Shown here: one piece after another, positions 1 through 6,589 of the stretch
Layout of the letters: every line of letters starts with the position of its first letter
Position numbering within the stretch: the first letter of the stretch is position 1
Assembly (NCBI GenBank): GCA_902465265.1
Contig: CABQMF010000061.1
Location: forward strand, 1 to 9,478
Length of the DNA stretch: 9,478 nucleotides
Source of the DNA: an uncultured Collinsella sp.
Lineage (GTDB): Bacteria > Actinomycetota > Coriobacteriia > Coriobacteriales > Coriobacteriaceae
Reading direction: 5' to 3'
Notes under the pieces: generated by a model
The model's database searches: none
Told to the model about the DNA's origin: nothing
What the model saw: the letters and a program-made list of their open reading frames with translations, nothing else
Position numbers and translations under genes: made by a program

Positions 1-1
1 C

Positions 2-253
2 GAACAGAAGCCCCTTTACGATGTCATTGAGCAGGATTATCAGCAGAAAATTCGAGTAGCGGATGAGGAGTTCTCTGCGGGTATAGCACGTCCATGTGAC
101 GCTCGGCTTCTAGGTATTAGTGAGGGTGCGCCAGTTCTGGACATAGTCCGAACTACTCACAACACCCAAAATGATGTTGTCGAGTTCACGCTTTCGGTGG
201 CTCGCGCGGACAAGTTCAAGTACAGAATCTCTCACTATCGAGATACTGTGTGA
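2..253 (+). CDS. GntR-family transcriptional regulator, C-terminal part (UTRA domain)
   Basis: This is the last 83 codons of a gene that enters from the left edge, read in frame from base 2 to a TGA stop at 251-253. The protein carries the end of a UTRA ligand-binding domain: the segment LGISEGAPVLDIVRTTHN and then VVEFTLSVARADKFKYRI near the C-terminus match the typical UTRA strand pattern, and the ending in YR-DT-V is usual. The N-terminal winged-helix DNA-binding domain would lie outside the window. In this family UTRA domains bind sugar phosphates or amino-sugar phosphates. The gene lies directly upstream of agaS in the same direction, with a 111-base gap that holds a promoter, so it is a plausible regulator of agaS/nagA; that is inference. 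Its codon use is more AT-rich and less biased than agaS, as expected for a lowly expressed regulator. The family call is firm; the ligand is unknown. Confidence 0.85.
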   Translation, partial: EQKPLYDVIEQDYQQKIRVADEEFSAGIARPCDARLLGISEGAPVLDIVRTTHNTQNDVVEFTLSVARADKFKYRISHYRDTV

Positions 254-303
254 TCGGATACGAGTGCTAACGAAAGAAAAACAGCCTATGACTACTACTC
301 GAT

Positions 304-333
304 TTGACTTTTCAGGTTGAGTCTTTGTATATC
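304..333 (+). promoter_or_regulatory. Candidate sigma-70-type promoter for agaS
   Basis: TTGACT at 304-309 and TATATC at 328-333 are spaced by 18 bases, between the end of the GntR gene and agaS. Transcription would start near 340 and give a leader of about 25 bases. A short inverted repeat, TTGT at 325-328 and ACAA at 336-339, overlaps the -10 element and could be part of an operator for the upstream GntR regulator; that part is speculative. Confidence 0.5.
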
Positions 334-364
334 AGACAATTTAGTAAAGAAAGAGGTATTAGAA

Positions 365-1531
365 ATGTTCGAGAAGAGTGTCGAGGAGCTCACCGAGCTC
401 GGCGCCCAGATCACCACGGCCGAGATTGCTCAGCAGCCCGAGCTTTGGCGTGATACGCTCAACATCTATCGCGAGAACAAGGAGGCCATCGAGGTCTTCC
501 TGGCCGAGGCTCGCGCTATGGGCGAGGGTCGTCTGTCCGTCGTCTTCACCGGTGCCGGTACGTCCGACTACGTTGGCGATACCTGCGCCCCGTACCTGCG
601 TCACGCTGGCAACACTGATCTCTACGACTTTAAGCCCATCGCCACGACCGACATCGTGAGCGCCCCGCGCGACTTCCTGCGCGCCGAGGATCCCACGCTC
701 GTGGTTTCCTTTGCCCGTTCTGGCAACAGCCCCGAGAGCCTTGCCGCCGTTGCCGTTGCCAAGGAGCTCGTCCACAACGTCAAGTTCCTCAACATCACCT
801 GCGCTCCCGAGGGCAAGCTCGCCGTCGAGTCTGCCGATGATCCCAATGCGCTGACGCTGCTCATTCCGCGCGCCAACGACAAGGGCTTCGCCATGACTGG
901 ATCTTATTCCTGCATGACCCTGCTCTCCACCCTTATTTTCGACACTGCCTCTGACGAGCAGAAAGCCGAGTGGGTCGAGACGATTGCCAAGATGGGCGAG
1001 GAGGTCATCTCTCGTGAGTCTGAGATCGCCGATTACCTGGCTGGCGACTTCAACCGCGTGACCTACTTGGGTTCTGGCTCCTTTGGTGGCCTTGCCCAGG
1101 AGAGCCAGCTCAAGATCCTCGAGCTCGCTCACGGTCTGGTCGCTACTTCCTACGACACCTCCATGGGCTATCGTCACGGACCCAAGTCCTTCGTCGACGA
1201 TAAGACGCTCGTCTTCGTGTTCGTCAACAACGACGCCTACACCCGTCAGTACGATATCGACATCCTCAACGAGATCGGCGGCGACGAGATCGCTCAGCAT
1301 ACCGTCGCTGTTCAGCAGGAAGGTGCTACCGTCTATGAGGGTGAGTCCTTCACCTTTAAGGGCTACGAAGCGCTTCCCGAGGGCTACCTCGCTCTGCCGT
1401 TCGTGATGTTTGCCCAGGCCATCAGCCTGCTCAACTCCGTGCGCGTGGGCAACACGCCCGATACGCCGAGCCCCACCGGCACGGTCAACCGCGTGGTCAA
1501 GGGCGTGACGATTCACCCCTTCACCGCTTAA
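365..1531 (+). CDS. agaS: AgaS-type SIS-domain amino-sugar-phosphate deaminase/isomerase
   Basis: Encodes a 388-residue cytoplasmic protein with two SIS (sugar isomerase) domains. The first shows FTGAGTSDYVGD (residues 61-72) and SFARSGNSPES (115-125), the phosphosugar-binding loop. The second shows LGSGSFGGLAQES (235-247) and GYRHGPKSFVDD (268-279). This order and length fit AgaS, the galactosamine-6-phosphate deaminase/isomerase of the N-acetylgalactosamine pathway, which yields tagatose-6-phosphate and ammonia; annotation pipelines often call it tagatose-6-phosphate ketose/aldose isomerase. The start is placed at ATG 365 because AAGAGG at 351-356 sits 8 bases upstream; an in-frame TTG at 317 would add 16 residues but has no ribosome binding site and falls inside the promoter. 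Codon bias is very strong, suggesting high expression. A terminator follows the gene and nagA comes next, which supports the amino-sugar role. GlmS-like or GlcN-specific activity is less likely, since there is no glutaminase domain. Confidence 0.88.
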   Translation: MFEKSVEELTELGAQITTAEIAQQPELWRDTLNIYRENKEAIEVFLAEARAMGEGRLSVVFTGAGTSDYVGDTCAPYLRHAGNTDLYDFKPIATTDIVSAPRDFLRAEDPTLVVSFARSGNSPESLAAVAVAKELVHNVKFLNITCAPEGKLAVESADDPNALTLLIPRANDKGFAMTGSYSCMTLLSTLIFDTASDEQKAEWVETIAKMGEEVISRESEIADYLAGDFNRVTYLGSGSFGGLAQESQLKILELAHGLVATSYDTSMGYRHGPKSFVDDKTLVFVFVNNDAYTRQYDIDILNEIGGDEIAQHTVAVQQEGATVYEGESFTFKGYEALPEGYLALPFVMFAQAISLLNSVRVGNTPDTPSPTGTVNRVVKGVTIHPFTA

Positions 1532-1548
1532 TCGCGTCCCTCTGTAAG

Positions 1549-1590
1549 GGCGCCCGTCCGCTCATAACGGCGGGCGGGCGCTTTTTGTTT
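1549..1590 (+). terminator. Rho-independent terminator after agaS
   Basis: GCGCCCG at 1550-1556 pairs with CGGGCGC at 1575-1581, with additional CCG/CGG pairing inside the stem, and is followed at once by TTTTTGTTTT. It lies 18 bases after the agaS stop and separates agaS from nagA, so nagA is either on readthrough transcript or on its own promoter. Confidence 0.85.
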
Positions 1591-1624
1591 TACCTGAGCT
1601 GGGTATAGCATCACCACAGTCAAC

Positions 1625-1640
1625 TGCTTTAAAGCAAGGA
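1625..1640 (+). promoter_or_regulatory. Palindrome abutting the nagA ribosome binding site
   Basis: TGCTTTAAAGCA (1625-1636) is a perfect 12-base palindrome whose end touches the ribosome binding site AAGGA (1636-1640), which is 6 bases from the ATG at 1647. It could be an operator or simply chance; no clear -35/-10 pair precedes it. The ribosome binding site also decides the start: an in-frame GTG at 1641 lies directly against it and is too close to be used. Confidence 0.35.
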
Positions 1641-1646
1641 GTGCAT

Positions 1647-2816
1647 ATGAGCACGTACGCAATTAAGGCTGACAAGTTCTTCTTGCCGGCAGGCCCGCAA
1701 CTGGGCGGCTATCTTATGGTCGAGGATGGCGTCTTTGGCGCCTGGCAGGCCGACGAGCCCTCTTGCGAGATTAAGGACTACACGGGGTCGTGGATCGCAC
1801 CGGGTATGGTCGATACTCACATCCATGGCTTCTACAACCACTCGACTACCGATAATGATCCCGAGGGCATCGATATCAGCTCGACCGAGCTCGCCCGTCG
1901 CGGCACCACCAGCTGGCTGCCCACGACGTTCACCGATGGCGTCGAGCAGATCAAGGACGCCTGCGCCGCCATCGCCCAGGCCGACGAGGGCCGCGGCCCC
2001 GACTTCTGCGGTGCTCGCATTCAGGGCATCTACCTGGAGGGCCCCTTCTTTACCATGAAGCACGTGGGCGCGCAGAACCCCGCTTATCTTATCGATCCCT
2101 CCGAGGAGGTCTTCGACCGGTGGCAGGAGGCCGCGGGCGGTCGCATCGTCAAGAGCGCCATGGCGGCCGAGCGCGACGGAGCCGCTGCTTATGCGGCTGC
2201 TCTGAAGGCCAAGGGCGTGGTGACCAGCATCGGCCACTCCGACGCCACCTACGATGAGTGCATCGCCGCCATCAACGCCGGCGCCAGCTGCTTTACGCAT
2301 ACCTATAACGGCCAGCGCGGCCTGCATCACCGTGAGCCCGGTGTCGTGGGCGCCGCCATGTCCACGCCCGAGACCTACGCCGAGATCATCTGCGACGGCA
2401 AGCACGTAAACCCTGCCGCCATCAAGGCGCTGCTGCAGGCCAAGGGCTGGCAGCACACGGTGCTCATCACCGACTGCCTTGGCTGCGGCGGCATGCCCGA
2501 GGGCAGCTACACCAGCGGCGGCATGGACGTCATCATGAAGGACAACCTGTGCTGGCTCGCCGACGGCAAGAGCATTGCCGGCTCGGTGCTCACGCTTGCC
2601 CAGGGTGTTAAGAACATTGTCGACTGGGGCATTGCCAGCGCCGATATCGCCATTCGCATGGCAACTGAGGTGCCGGCTCGCTCTGCGCACATCGAGGATA
2701 AGTGCGGCAGCATCATGCCGGGTCGCGACGCCGACTTTGTCGTGTTCGACCATGAGCTCACCCTCGTCGAGACGTACGTTGGCGGCCAGAGCGTCGGCAA
2801 CGCCTTTACCGAGTAA
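1647..2816 (+). CDS. nagA: N-acetylhexosamine-6-phosphate deacetylase (NagA/AgaA family)
   Basis: Encodes 389 residues of an amidohydrolase-fold, metal-dependent enzyme that removes acetate from N-acetylglucosamine-6-phosphate or N-acetylgalactosamine-6-phosphate in the cytoplasm. Visible family landmarks are the PGMVDTHIHG metal motif (His58, His60), the metal-ligand Glu131 in YLEGPFF, His197 in GHSDA, His218 in FTHTYN, a substrate-binding His253 in DGKHV, and the catalytic Asp276 in LITDCLG. Length is normal for NagA. The start at ATG 1647 is chosen for AAGGA 6 bases upstream. It follows agaS behind a terminator and is followed by a bidirectional terminator. Because AgaS and a LacC-type kinase are close by, a GalNAc-6-P deacetylase (AgaA) role is as likely as a GlcNAc-6-P role; the sequence alone does not settle this. 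A degraded copy of the 3' end of a related gene is found at about 5557-5682. Confidence 0.92.
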   Translation: MSTYAIKADKFFLPAGPQLGGYLMVEDGVFGAWQADEPSCEIKDYTGSWIAPGMVDTHIHGFYNHSTTDNDPEGIDISSTELARRGTTSWLPTTFTDGVEQIKDACAAIAQADEGRGPDFCGARIQGIYLEGPFFTMKHVGAQNPAYLIDPSEEVFDRWQEAAGGRIVKSAMAAERDGAAAYAAALKAKGVVTSIGHSDATYDECIAAINAGASCFTHTYNGQRGLHHREPGVVGAAMSTPETYAEIICDGKHVNPAAIKALLQAKGWQHTVLITDCLGCGGMPEGSYTSGGMDVIMKDNLCWLADGKSIAGSVLTLAQGVKNIVDWGIASADIAIRMATEVPARSAHIEDKCGSIMPGRDADFVVFDHELTLVETYVGGQSVGNAFTE

Positions 2817-2822
2817 CGATAG

Positions 2823-2860
2823 AAAAAGACGGCGGGCCCGAATCTGCTCGGACCCGCCGT
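2823..2860. terminator. Bidirectional terminator between nagA and the flavodoxin gene
   Basis: Arms at 2829-2841 and 2848-2860 form a 13-bp stem with one C-A mismatch and a 6-base loop. The run of five A at 2823-2827 becomes a T-tract when read on the minus strand, so the structure is a good terminator for the minus-strand flavodoxin gene. On the plus strand, where it follows nagA by 12 bases, it lacks a T-tract and would be weaker. Confidence 0.8.
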
Positions 2861-2891
2861 ATGGGTTAAACGCTCAAAAGTACCTTCACAG

Positions 2892-3476
2892 TTACAGCTT
2901 GTTAGCGATCTTCTTTGCCGTGCGCTTAACGCCGGCCACCAGGCCTCCTGCAGGATGCTCCTTCTCGTATGCTAGGCGCTTCTCGCGCTTGGCGTACTCT
3001 TCGACGATGATGTCGCCATACTCGTCTTCGATCTTGTCGAAGAAGTCGACGGCGCCCTTAATTTCCTCAGCGGTCGGGTGTCCCTTTTGGACACCGCCGG
3101 TGAGTTTGAACGGCCCCCACGTATCAAAGCCGGGGCAGCCGTAGGCACCCATAAAGATGGCCCGCCTCATGCGACAGATATCATCGATATCCTTGCCGTA
3201 CCACTTGTATTTGCCACCGCAGGTCATAAGGCCAAACACCTTGTCCTGCGGCTGCAGCACGTTAGTGAGCACATGCGCCATGTCCTTGTCGATCTCGGAG
3301 TAATAGATGCCCGTGGCAACACCGATTAGATGATATTCGTGCAGGTCGGGATACTCGTTTTTGCCGAGCGTCTTGACGTCGAGGGTATCGATCTCGGGGT
3401 GCGCCTCAACGATGGCGTCCACGAGCTTTTTCGTATTGCCGTGATGGCGCGAGGCGTAGAGGATGATGGTTCGCAT
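2892..3476 (-). CDS. Flavodoxin family protein
   Basis: Encodes 194 residues with a flavodoxin fold. The N-terminus MRTIILYASRHHGNTKKL contains the phosphate-binding loop for FMN (SRHHGNTKKL, residues 9-18) directly after the first beta strand, as in flavodoxins. Later segments VFGLMTCGG and FMGAYGCPGFDTWGPFKLTGG fit the second and third FMN-contacting loops. The end is basic and lysine-rich (KRTAKKIANKL). The start is placed at ATG 3476, because GAAAGG lies 7 bases upstream on the minus strand and the flavodoxin fold begins there; upstream in-frame codons would add 24 residues without family resemblance. It is convergent with nagA and divergent from the LacX-like gene, with no evident functional link to the sugar genes. 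It probably carries electrons between cytoplasmic redox enzymes; the partner is unknown. Confidence 0.85.
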   Translation of the reverse strand: MRTIILYASRHHGNTKKLVDAIVEAHPEIDTLDVKTLGKNEYPDLHEYHLIGVATGIYYSEIDKDMAHVLTNVLQPQDKVFGLMTCGGKYKWYGKDIDDICRMRRAIFMGAYGCPGFDTWGPFKLTGGVQKGHPTAEEIKGAVDFFDKIEDEYGDIIVEEYAKREKRLAYEKEHPAGGLVAGVKRTAKKIANKL

Positions 3477-3633
3477 AAGAAGGCCTTTCAGCTGTAATTG
3501 CATCAATGTCTGTATGGTGCCCCGTTGCATGGCTGGGATACCGGACACATCGATGAGCGTGCGGGTTTTGTCCCTTGGTCAGGGCCGAGACGGGTACTTG
3601 CGAGCAAAAAGCAGTTGTTCGAAAGGATGGGCA

Positions 3634-4515
3634 ATGGAATACGCTCTCTCCAACGATTCAATTTCTATTAAGGTGTCCACAGCTGGTGGTTCGTTTACCT
3701 CGATTGAGGCTGACGGACGCGAGTATTTGTGGCAGGGTGATCCCGCGGTGTGGTCCGGCCAGGCGCCGGTCTGCTTTCCGATTTGCGGAGGCCTGCGCGA
3801 TGGTAGCGCCATGACGTTTGCCGGGCATCATGTGAAGCTCGCCCGCCACGGCTTTGCGCGCAAGCAGGAGTGGAAGCTGTTGAGCCAAAACGCAAACGAG
3901 CTGGCGATGTGCTTGGCATCTGAGGATAACGCTGCATTGCTGAGCGCTTATCCATATCCGTTTAAGCTCGTCGCCCGCTATACGCTCGAGGACGCTGCCG
4001 TGCGTGTCTCCTATGAAGTGACCAACGAGGGCGCCGAGGACATGCCGTTCTTTATCGGTGGACACCCCGGCTTTAGGTGCCCGCTCGACGAGGGCGAGGC
4101 CTATACGGACTACGAGTTGCGCTTCGAGAAAGACGAGGCAGCGGAGCTTTGCACCGCCGTACCCTCGACCGGATTGATTGATGTAGCTAACCGCTCCAAG
4201 AACCCCATGGTGGGAAAGACGCTGCCCCTATCGCACGAGCTCTTCGATTTCGCGGAGACCATCTTTGACGTGCTCGAGAGCCGTCAGGTCACGCTTTCCA
4301 AGAAGGGCGAGGACAAGGGCGTTCGCTTGAGCTTTGAGGGTTTCCCGTATCTCATTGTGTGGAGTAAGCCCGAGGGCGATTTTGTGGCAGTTGAACCCTG
4401 GGGCGGTCTTTCGACCTGTTCCGATGAGGATGACGTGCTTGAGCATAAGCGCGGCTGCCTTATCGCCAAGCCCAAAGAAACCATCGTGCGCTCGTTCACA
4501 ATCGAGATTCTGTAG
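3634..4515 (+). CDS. Aldose 1-epimerase family protein, LacX-like
   Basis: Encodes 293 residues of the galactose-mutarotase-like fold. Landmarks are FPICGGLRDG (48-57), RHGFAR (71-76), YPYPF (106-110), GGHPGFRCPL (142-151), and the C-terminal VEPWGGLS. These match the LacX/YihR branch rather than classical GalM: the conserved His is in GHPGF instead of NHTYFNL. LacX is found at the end of tagatose-6-phosphate lactose operons in lactic acid bacteria; its exact substrate is not settled. The start at ATG 3634 has GAAAGGA (3621-3627) 6 bases upstream; an earlier in-frame start at 3463 is rejected because the extra 57 codons overlap the flavodoxin start and have no family resemblance. The gap to the following kinase gene is 59 bases with no terminator, suggesting one transcript. 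A sugar anomer interconversion role is the safest reading. Confidence 0.85.
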   Translation: MEYALSNDSISIKVSTAGGSFTSIEADGREYLWQGDPAVWSGQAPVCFPICGGLRDGSAMTFAGHHVKLARHGFARKQEWKLLSQNANELAMCLASEDNAALLSAYPYPFKLVARYTLEDAAVRVSYEVTNEGAEDMPFFIGGHPGFRCPLDEGEAYTDYELRFEKDEAAELCTAVPSTGLIDVANRSKNPMVGKTLPLSHELFDFAETIFDVLESRQVTLSKKGEDKGVRLSFEGFPYLIVWSKPEGDFVAVEPWGGLSTCSDEDDVLEHKRGCLIAKPKETIVRSFTIEIL

Positions 4516-4544
4516 TCGCATGTAGCCAATTCGTTTTGCAAGGC

Positions 4545-4569
4545 ATAAGGAGCCTGCGAGATAAGGAGC
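4545..4569 (+). promoter_or_regulatory. Tandem ribosome-binding-site copies before the sugar kinase gene
   Basis: ATAAGGAGC occurs twice, at 4545-4553 and 4561-4569, 16 bases apart. The second copy lies 6 bases from ATG 4575 and fixes that start. The first has no suitable start codon at normal distance, so it is either a duplication remnant or a ribosome standby site. Confidence 0.5.
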
Positions 4570-4574
4570 TAGAA

Positions 4575-5510
4575 ATGATCCTCACCGTTACGATGAATCC
4601 GTCTGTCGATACGCGCTATCAGCTCGATGAGCTCGTTATCGACGACGTTAACCGTGTGACGCCCGAAAAGACCGCTGGCGGCAAGGGCCTCAACGTGGCC
4701 CGTGTGCTGGGTCAACTGGGCGACGACGTTGTGGCGACCGGTCTGCTCGGTGGCCACATGGGCGCCTACATGGCTGAGCTCATGGATGCCAACGGCATTA
4801 AGAATGATTTTGTACCCATCAAGGGCGAGACTCGTATTTGCCTCAACATCCTCCACGCCGGCAACCAGACCGAGCTGCTCGAGAGCGGCCCGACGATTGC
4901 CCCCGAGGAGCTCGATGCCTTTACCGCCAAGTTTACCGAGCTTGCGAGCAAGGCCGACGTCGTCACCATTTCGGGTTCTCTGCCCCGCGGTGTCGAGGCA
5001 GACTACTACGCCAAAATCACGGGCATTGCAGAGAACGCCGGCGCCAAGGTGCTGCTCGATACCTCGGGCGCCTCGCTCGAGGCTGCGCTCAAGTCCGAGG
5101 TCAAGCCTGAGCTGGTTAAGCCTAACCTGACCGAAATTAACGGCCTTCTGGGCACGAGCTTTACCACCGACGATGTGGACGAGCTCCGTTCCGCGCTCGC
5201 CTCTGACGCCCGCTTCTCCGATATCCCCTGGGTCGTCGTATCCATGGGCGCTGCCGGCTCCGTTGGTTTCCATAACGGCCGTGCGTTCCGCGCCAAGACC
5301 CCCGATATCCCCGCCGTTAACGCCACGGGCTCTGGTGACTCCACTATCGCAGGCTTCGCACATGCCATCGCTGCTGGCGCAGACGACGAGACGGTACTGC
5401 GTACCGCCAACACCTGCGGCAAGCTCAATGCCATGGATCCCATGACTGGCCACTTGGTTATGGATCGTTGGGACGAGGTTTACAACGGCGTTGTCGTGAC
5501 CGAGCTGTAG
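4575..5510 (+). CDS. lacC: PfkB-family hexose kinase, tagatose-6-phosphate kinase / 1-phosphofructokinase type
   Basis: Encodes 311 residues, the normal length for LacC/FruK kinases. The N-terminus MILTVTMNPSVDTRY is diagnostic of the 1-phosphofructokinase/LacC branch. The first PfkB signature is AGGKGLNVAR (34-43) and the second is NATGSGDSTIAGF (from 249), with Asp255 as catalytic base; the glycine pair before it forms the anion hole. It would phosphorylate tagatose-6-phosphate to tagatose-1,6-bisphosphate or fructose-1-phosphate to fructose-1,6-bisphosphate, using ATP. Context favours the tagatose reading: AgaS, which makes tagatose-6-phosphate, and a LacX-like gene are nearby, while no fructose PTS gene is seen. 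The start at ATG 4575 follows a ribosome binding site AAGGAG at 4563-4568. Fructose-1-phosphate kinase remains a fair alternative, and the lacC symbol rests on context rather than on a specificity residue. Confidence 0.8.
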   Translation: MILTVTMNPSVDTRYQLDELVIDDVNRVTPEKTAGGKGLNVARVLGQLGDDVVATGLLGGHMGAYMAELMDANGIKNDFVPIKGETRICLNILHAGNQTELLESGPTIAPEELDAFTAKFTELASKADVVTISGSLPRGVEADYYAKITGIAENAGAKVLLDTSGASLEAALKSEVKPELVKPNLTEINGLLGTSFTTDDVDELRSALASDARFSDIPWVVVSMGAAGSVGFHNGRAFRAKTPDIPAVNATGSGDSTIAGFAHAIAAGADDETVLRTANTCGKLNAMDPMTGHLVMDRWDEVYNGVVVTEL

Positions 5511-5556
5511 GAGCTTGTGCCGCGGCCCCGGCATCGGTTGTTTGCTTGTGGCTAGA

Positions 5557-5682
5557 GCCGACGACAAGTGCGGTAGCATTATGACGGGGCGCGACGCCGG
5601 GTATGTCGTGTTCAATCCCGACCTTACCCTGGTCGAGACGTATGTGGGTGGCAACAGCGTCGGTAACGCGTTTACCGAGTAG
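5557..5682 (+). pseudogene. Decayed 3' fragment of a second nagA-like gene
   Basis: Between the kinase gene and the anomerase gene, the frame ending at TAG 5680-5682 encodes a 39-residue stretch (from DKCGSIM at about 5563 to VGNAFTE) that matches the last 39 residues of the intact NagA at 32 of 39 positions. Differences at the DNA level fall largely at third codon positions, so this is a remnant of a diverged, once functional gene, not a fresh copy. No start codon with a ribosome binding site precedes it and the remaining roughly 350 residues are absent. The 46 bases between the kinase stop and the fragment hold a weak hairpin (TGCCG 5518-5522, CGGCA 5529-5533) and nothing else that I recognise. 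The ancestral operon therefore probably carried a deacetylase gene between the kinase and the anomerase. Confidence 0.85.
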
Positions 5683-5714
5683 CCGCCAAAGAAACGATCC
5701 GAGAGGGGATTTAG

Positions 5715-6188
5715 ATGATTTACGGTGCATTGGGCGATATCGAGGAATACCGCGGAATGCTCAAGGGCCTCGACGTGCTGATCGATTGGCTCGAGGAGAA
5801 CGACCCGGCGGAGCTCGAGGTCGGCAGCCATCCGATTCTGGGCGACAAGGTCTTTGCGAACGTCATGGCTCCCACGACGCGTCCGGAGGCCGAGGCCCAC
5901 TATGAGACGCATCAGCGCTATCACGACCTGCAGATCGACGTCGAGGGTCGCGAGGCCTTTAAGGTCGCCACGGGCAGCCTGACGCTGGTTCAGGAGTTTG
6001 ACGAGAAGGACGACTACGATCTGGTCGATTCCGACGCCTCGATCGCCGGCGATCTTGCTGACGACAAGTTTGCGCTGTTCGTTGCCGGCGAGCCTCACAT
6101 GCCCACGCTCGAGTTCCCGGGCGATGGGGCGCAGCCGGTCAAGAAGATCTGCTTTAAGCTGCTTGCAGATGCTTACTGGGAGGAGTAG
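5715..6188 (+). CDS. YhcH/YjgK/YiaL family protein, probable sugar anomerase (NanQ/EbgC-like)
   Basis: Encodes 157 residues, the standard size of this cupin-like family. Landmarks are YETHQRYHDLQ (63-73) with the Glu64/His66 pair, GREAF (78-82), His128 in GEPHMP, and VKKICFKL near the C-terminus (142-149), which together form the metal-binding pocket of the family. Members include NanQ/YhcH, which speeds anomer interconversion of N-acetylneuraminate, and EbgC, the small subunit of an evolved beta-galactosidase. No large galactosidase subunit is present here, so a stand-alone anomerase is the better reading; sialic acid or another amino sugar are possible substrates. AGAGGGGA at 5702-5709 lies 5 bases before ATG 5715. 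It follows the kinase gene and the nagA remnant, probably on the same transcript. The family call is secure, the substrate is not. Confidence 0.85.
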   Translation: MIYGALGDIEEYRGMLKGLDVLIDWLEENDPAELEVGSHPILGDKVFANVMAPTTRPEAEAHYETHQRYHDLQIDVEGREAFKVATGSLTLVQEFDEKDDYDLVDSDASIAGDLADDKFALFVAGEPHMPTLEFPGDGAQPVKKICFKLLADAYWEE

Positions 6189-6361
6189 CGAGCTGCTCGG
6201 CTGAGCTGTCCGTGTTACGAGCGTTATCCCTTGGGGGAGCGCGCTTGGGCCCCGCTGGTCGCGGTTCCTTTTGGGATTGCGGTTGGCGGGGCTTGTTGTT
6301 GAGTGGGGAGTTGCCGGCGGCGATGTGCTTGCATTGGCGGATGTGCGCTCGAAATCGGCAA
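6189..6361. other. Non-coding stretch between the anomerase gene and the tRNA terminator
   Basis: About 170 G-rich bases with no gene that I can support on either strand: the open frames crossing it have no ribosome binding site and no family resemblance. A weak hairpin, CCGC 6252-6255 with GCGG 6261-6264, is followed by TTCCTTTTG and could be a poor terminator for the upstream operon. Confidence 0.4.
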
Positions 6362-6385
6362 CAAAAAAGCCGCCCGAAGGCGGCT
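6362..6385 (-). terminator. Rho-independent terminator of the tRNA-Thr gene
   Basis: On the minus strand AGCCGCC (6385-6379), a TTCG tetraloop and GGCGGCT (6374-6368) are followed by a run of T corresponding to A at 6363-6368. It lies 11 bases beyond the tRNA 3' end, in the correct orientation. Confidence 0.9.
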
Positions 6386-6396
6386 ATCTTGTGCAA

Positions 6397-6472
6397 TGGA
6401 GCCAGCGACCGGGCTCGAACCGGTGACCCCCGCTTTACGAGAGCGGTGCTCTACCAACTGAGCTACGCTGGC
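6397..6472 (-). tRNA. tRNA-Thr (anticodon CGT)
   Basis: Read on the minus strand this is a complete 76-nucleotide cloverleaf. The acceptor stem is GCCAGCG paired with CGCTGGC; the D arm contains AGTTGGTAGA; the anticodon stem CCGCT/AGCGG closes the loop CTCGTAA, giving anticodon CGT, which reads the threonine codon ACG; the T arm contains GGTTCGAGCC. The discriminator is T and CCA is encoded in the DNA (6399-6397). It stands alone, with its own promoter and terminator, on the opposite strand to its flanking protein genes. Confidence 0.96.
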
Positions 6473-6482
6473 GGCCATGTGG

Positions 6483-6501
6483 TGACGCAATTGAGGCGTC
6501 A
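6483..6501 (-). repeat. Inverted repeat in the leader of the tRNA-Thr transcript
   Basis: TGACGC (6483-6488) and GCGTCA (6496-6501) form a 6-bp stem with a 7-base loop, just upstream of the mature tRNA 5' end on the minus strand. It may form a hairpin in the precursor and affect 5' processing. Confidence 0.5.
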
Positions 6502-6511
6502 ACGGCTGTCT

Positions 6512-6540
6512 ATGATACGGGACATCGCAAATCCGCGCAA
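6512..6540 (-). promoter_or_regulatory. Promoter of tRNA-Thr
   Basis: On the minus strand, TTGCGC (6540-6535) and TATCAT (6517-6512) are separated by exactly 17 bases. Transcription would begin near 6505 and give a leader of about 33 nucleotides before the tRNA. Confidence 0.7.
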
Positions 6541-6573
6541 GTGTTCTGACGGCTTTTCTCACTTTAAATGCAC

Positions 6574-6579
6574 TAATAT
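6574..6579 (+). promoter_or_regulatory. Possible -10 element for the PTS IIB-like gene
   Basis: TAATAT at 6574-6579 is a good -10 hexamer 50 bases before the IIB-like start, but no clear -35 hexamer lies at the right distance. If used, transcription would begin near 6586, just before the small frame at 6590. Confidence 0.35.
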
Positions 6580-6589
6580 TGGAGACGCG

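Noticed and set aside
359..1516. A 385-codon open frame on the minus strand opposite agaS
   Set aside because: Same bias effect; its protein has no family resemblance and agaS is clearly real.
1629..2753. A 374-codon open frame opposite nagA
   Set aside because: Shadow of nagA, which has all catalytic residues; the antisense product is unrecognisable.
5563..5682. The nagA-like fragment as a small functional protein
   Set aside because: No start codon with a ribosome binding site is present and the fragment matches only the extreme C-terminus of NagA, without catalytic residues.
4569..6098. A 509-codon open frame on the minus strand across the kinase and anomerase genes
   Set aside because: It is antisense to two well-supported genes and the nagA relic, has no recognisable domain, and is explained by the strong G/C third-position bias that removes stops from the opposite strand.
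6397..6472. The tRNA-Thr gene as an attachment site for an integrated element
   Set aside because: No integrase gene is in the window and no direct repeat of the tRNA 3' end was noticed nearby.
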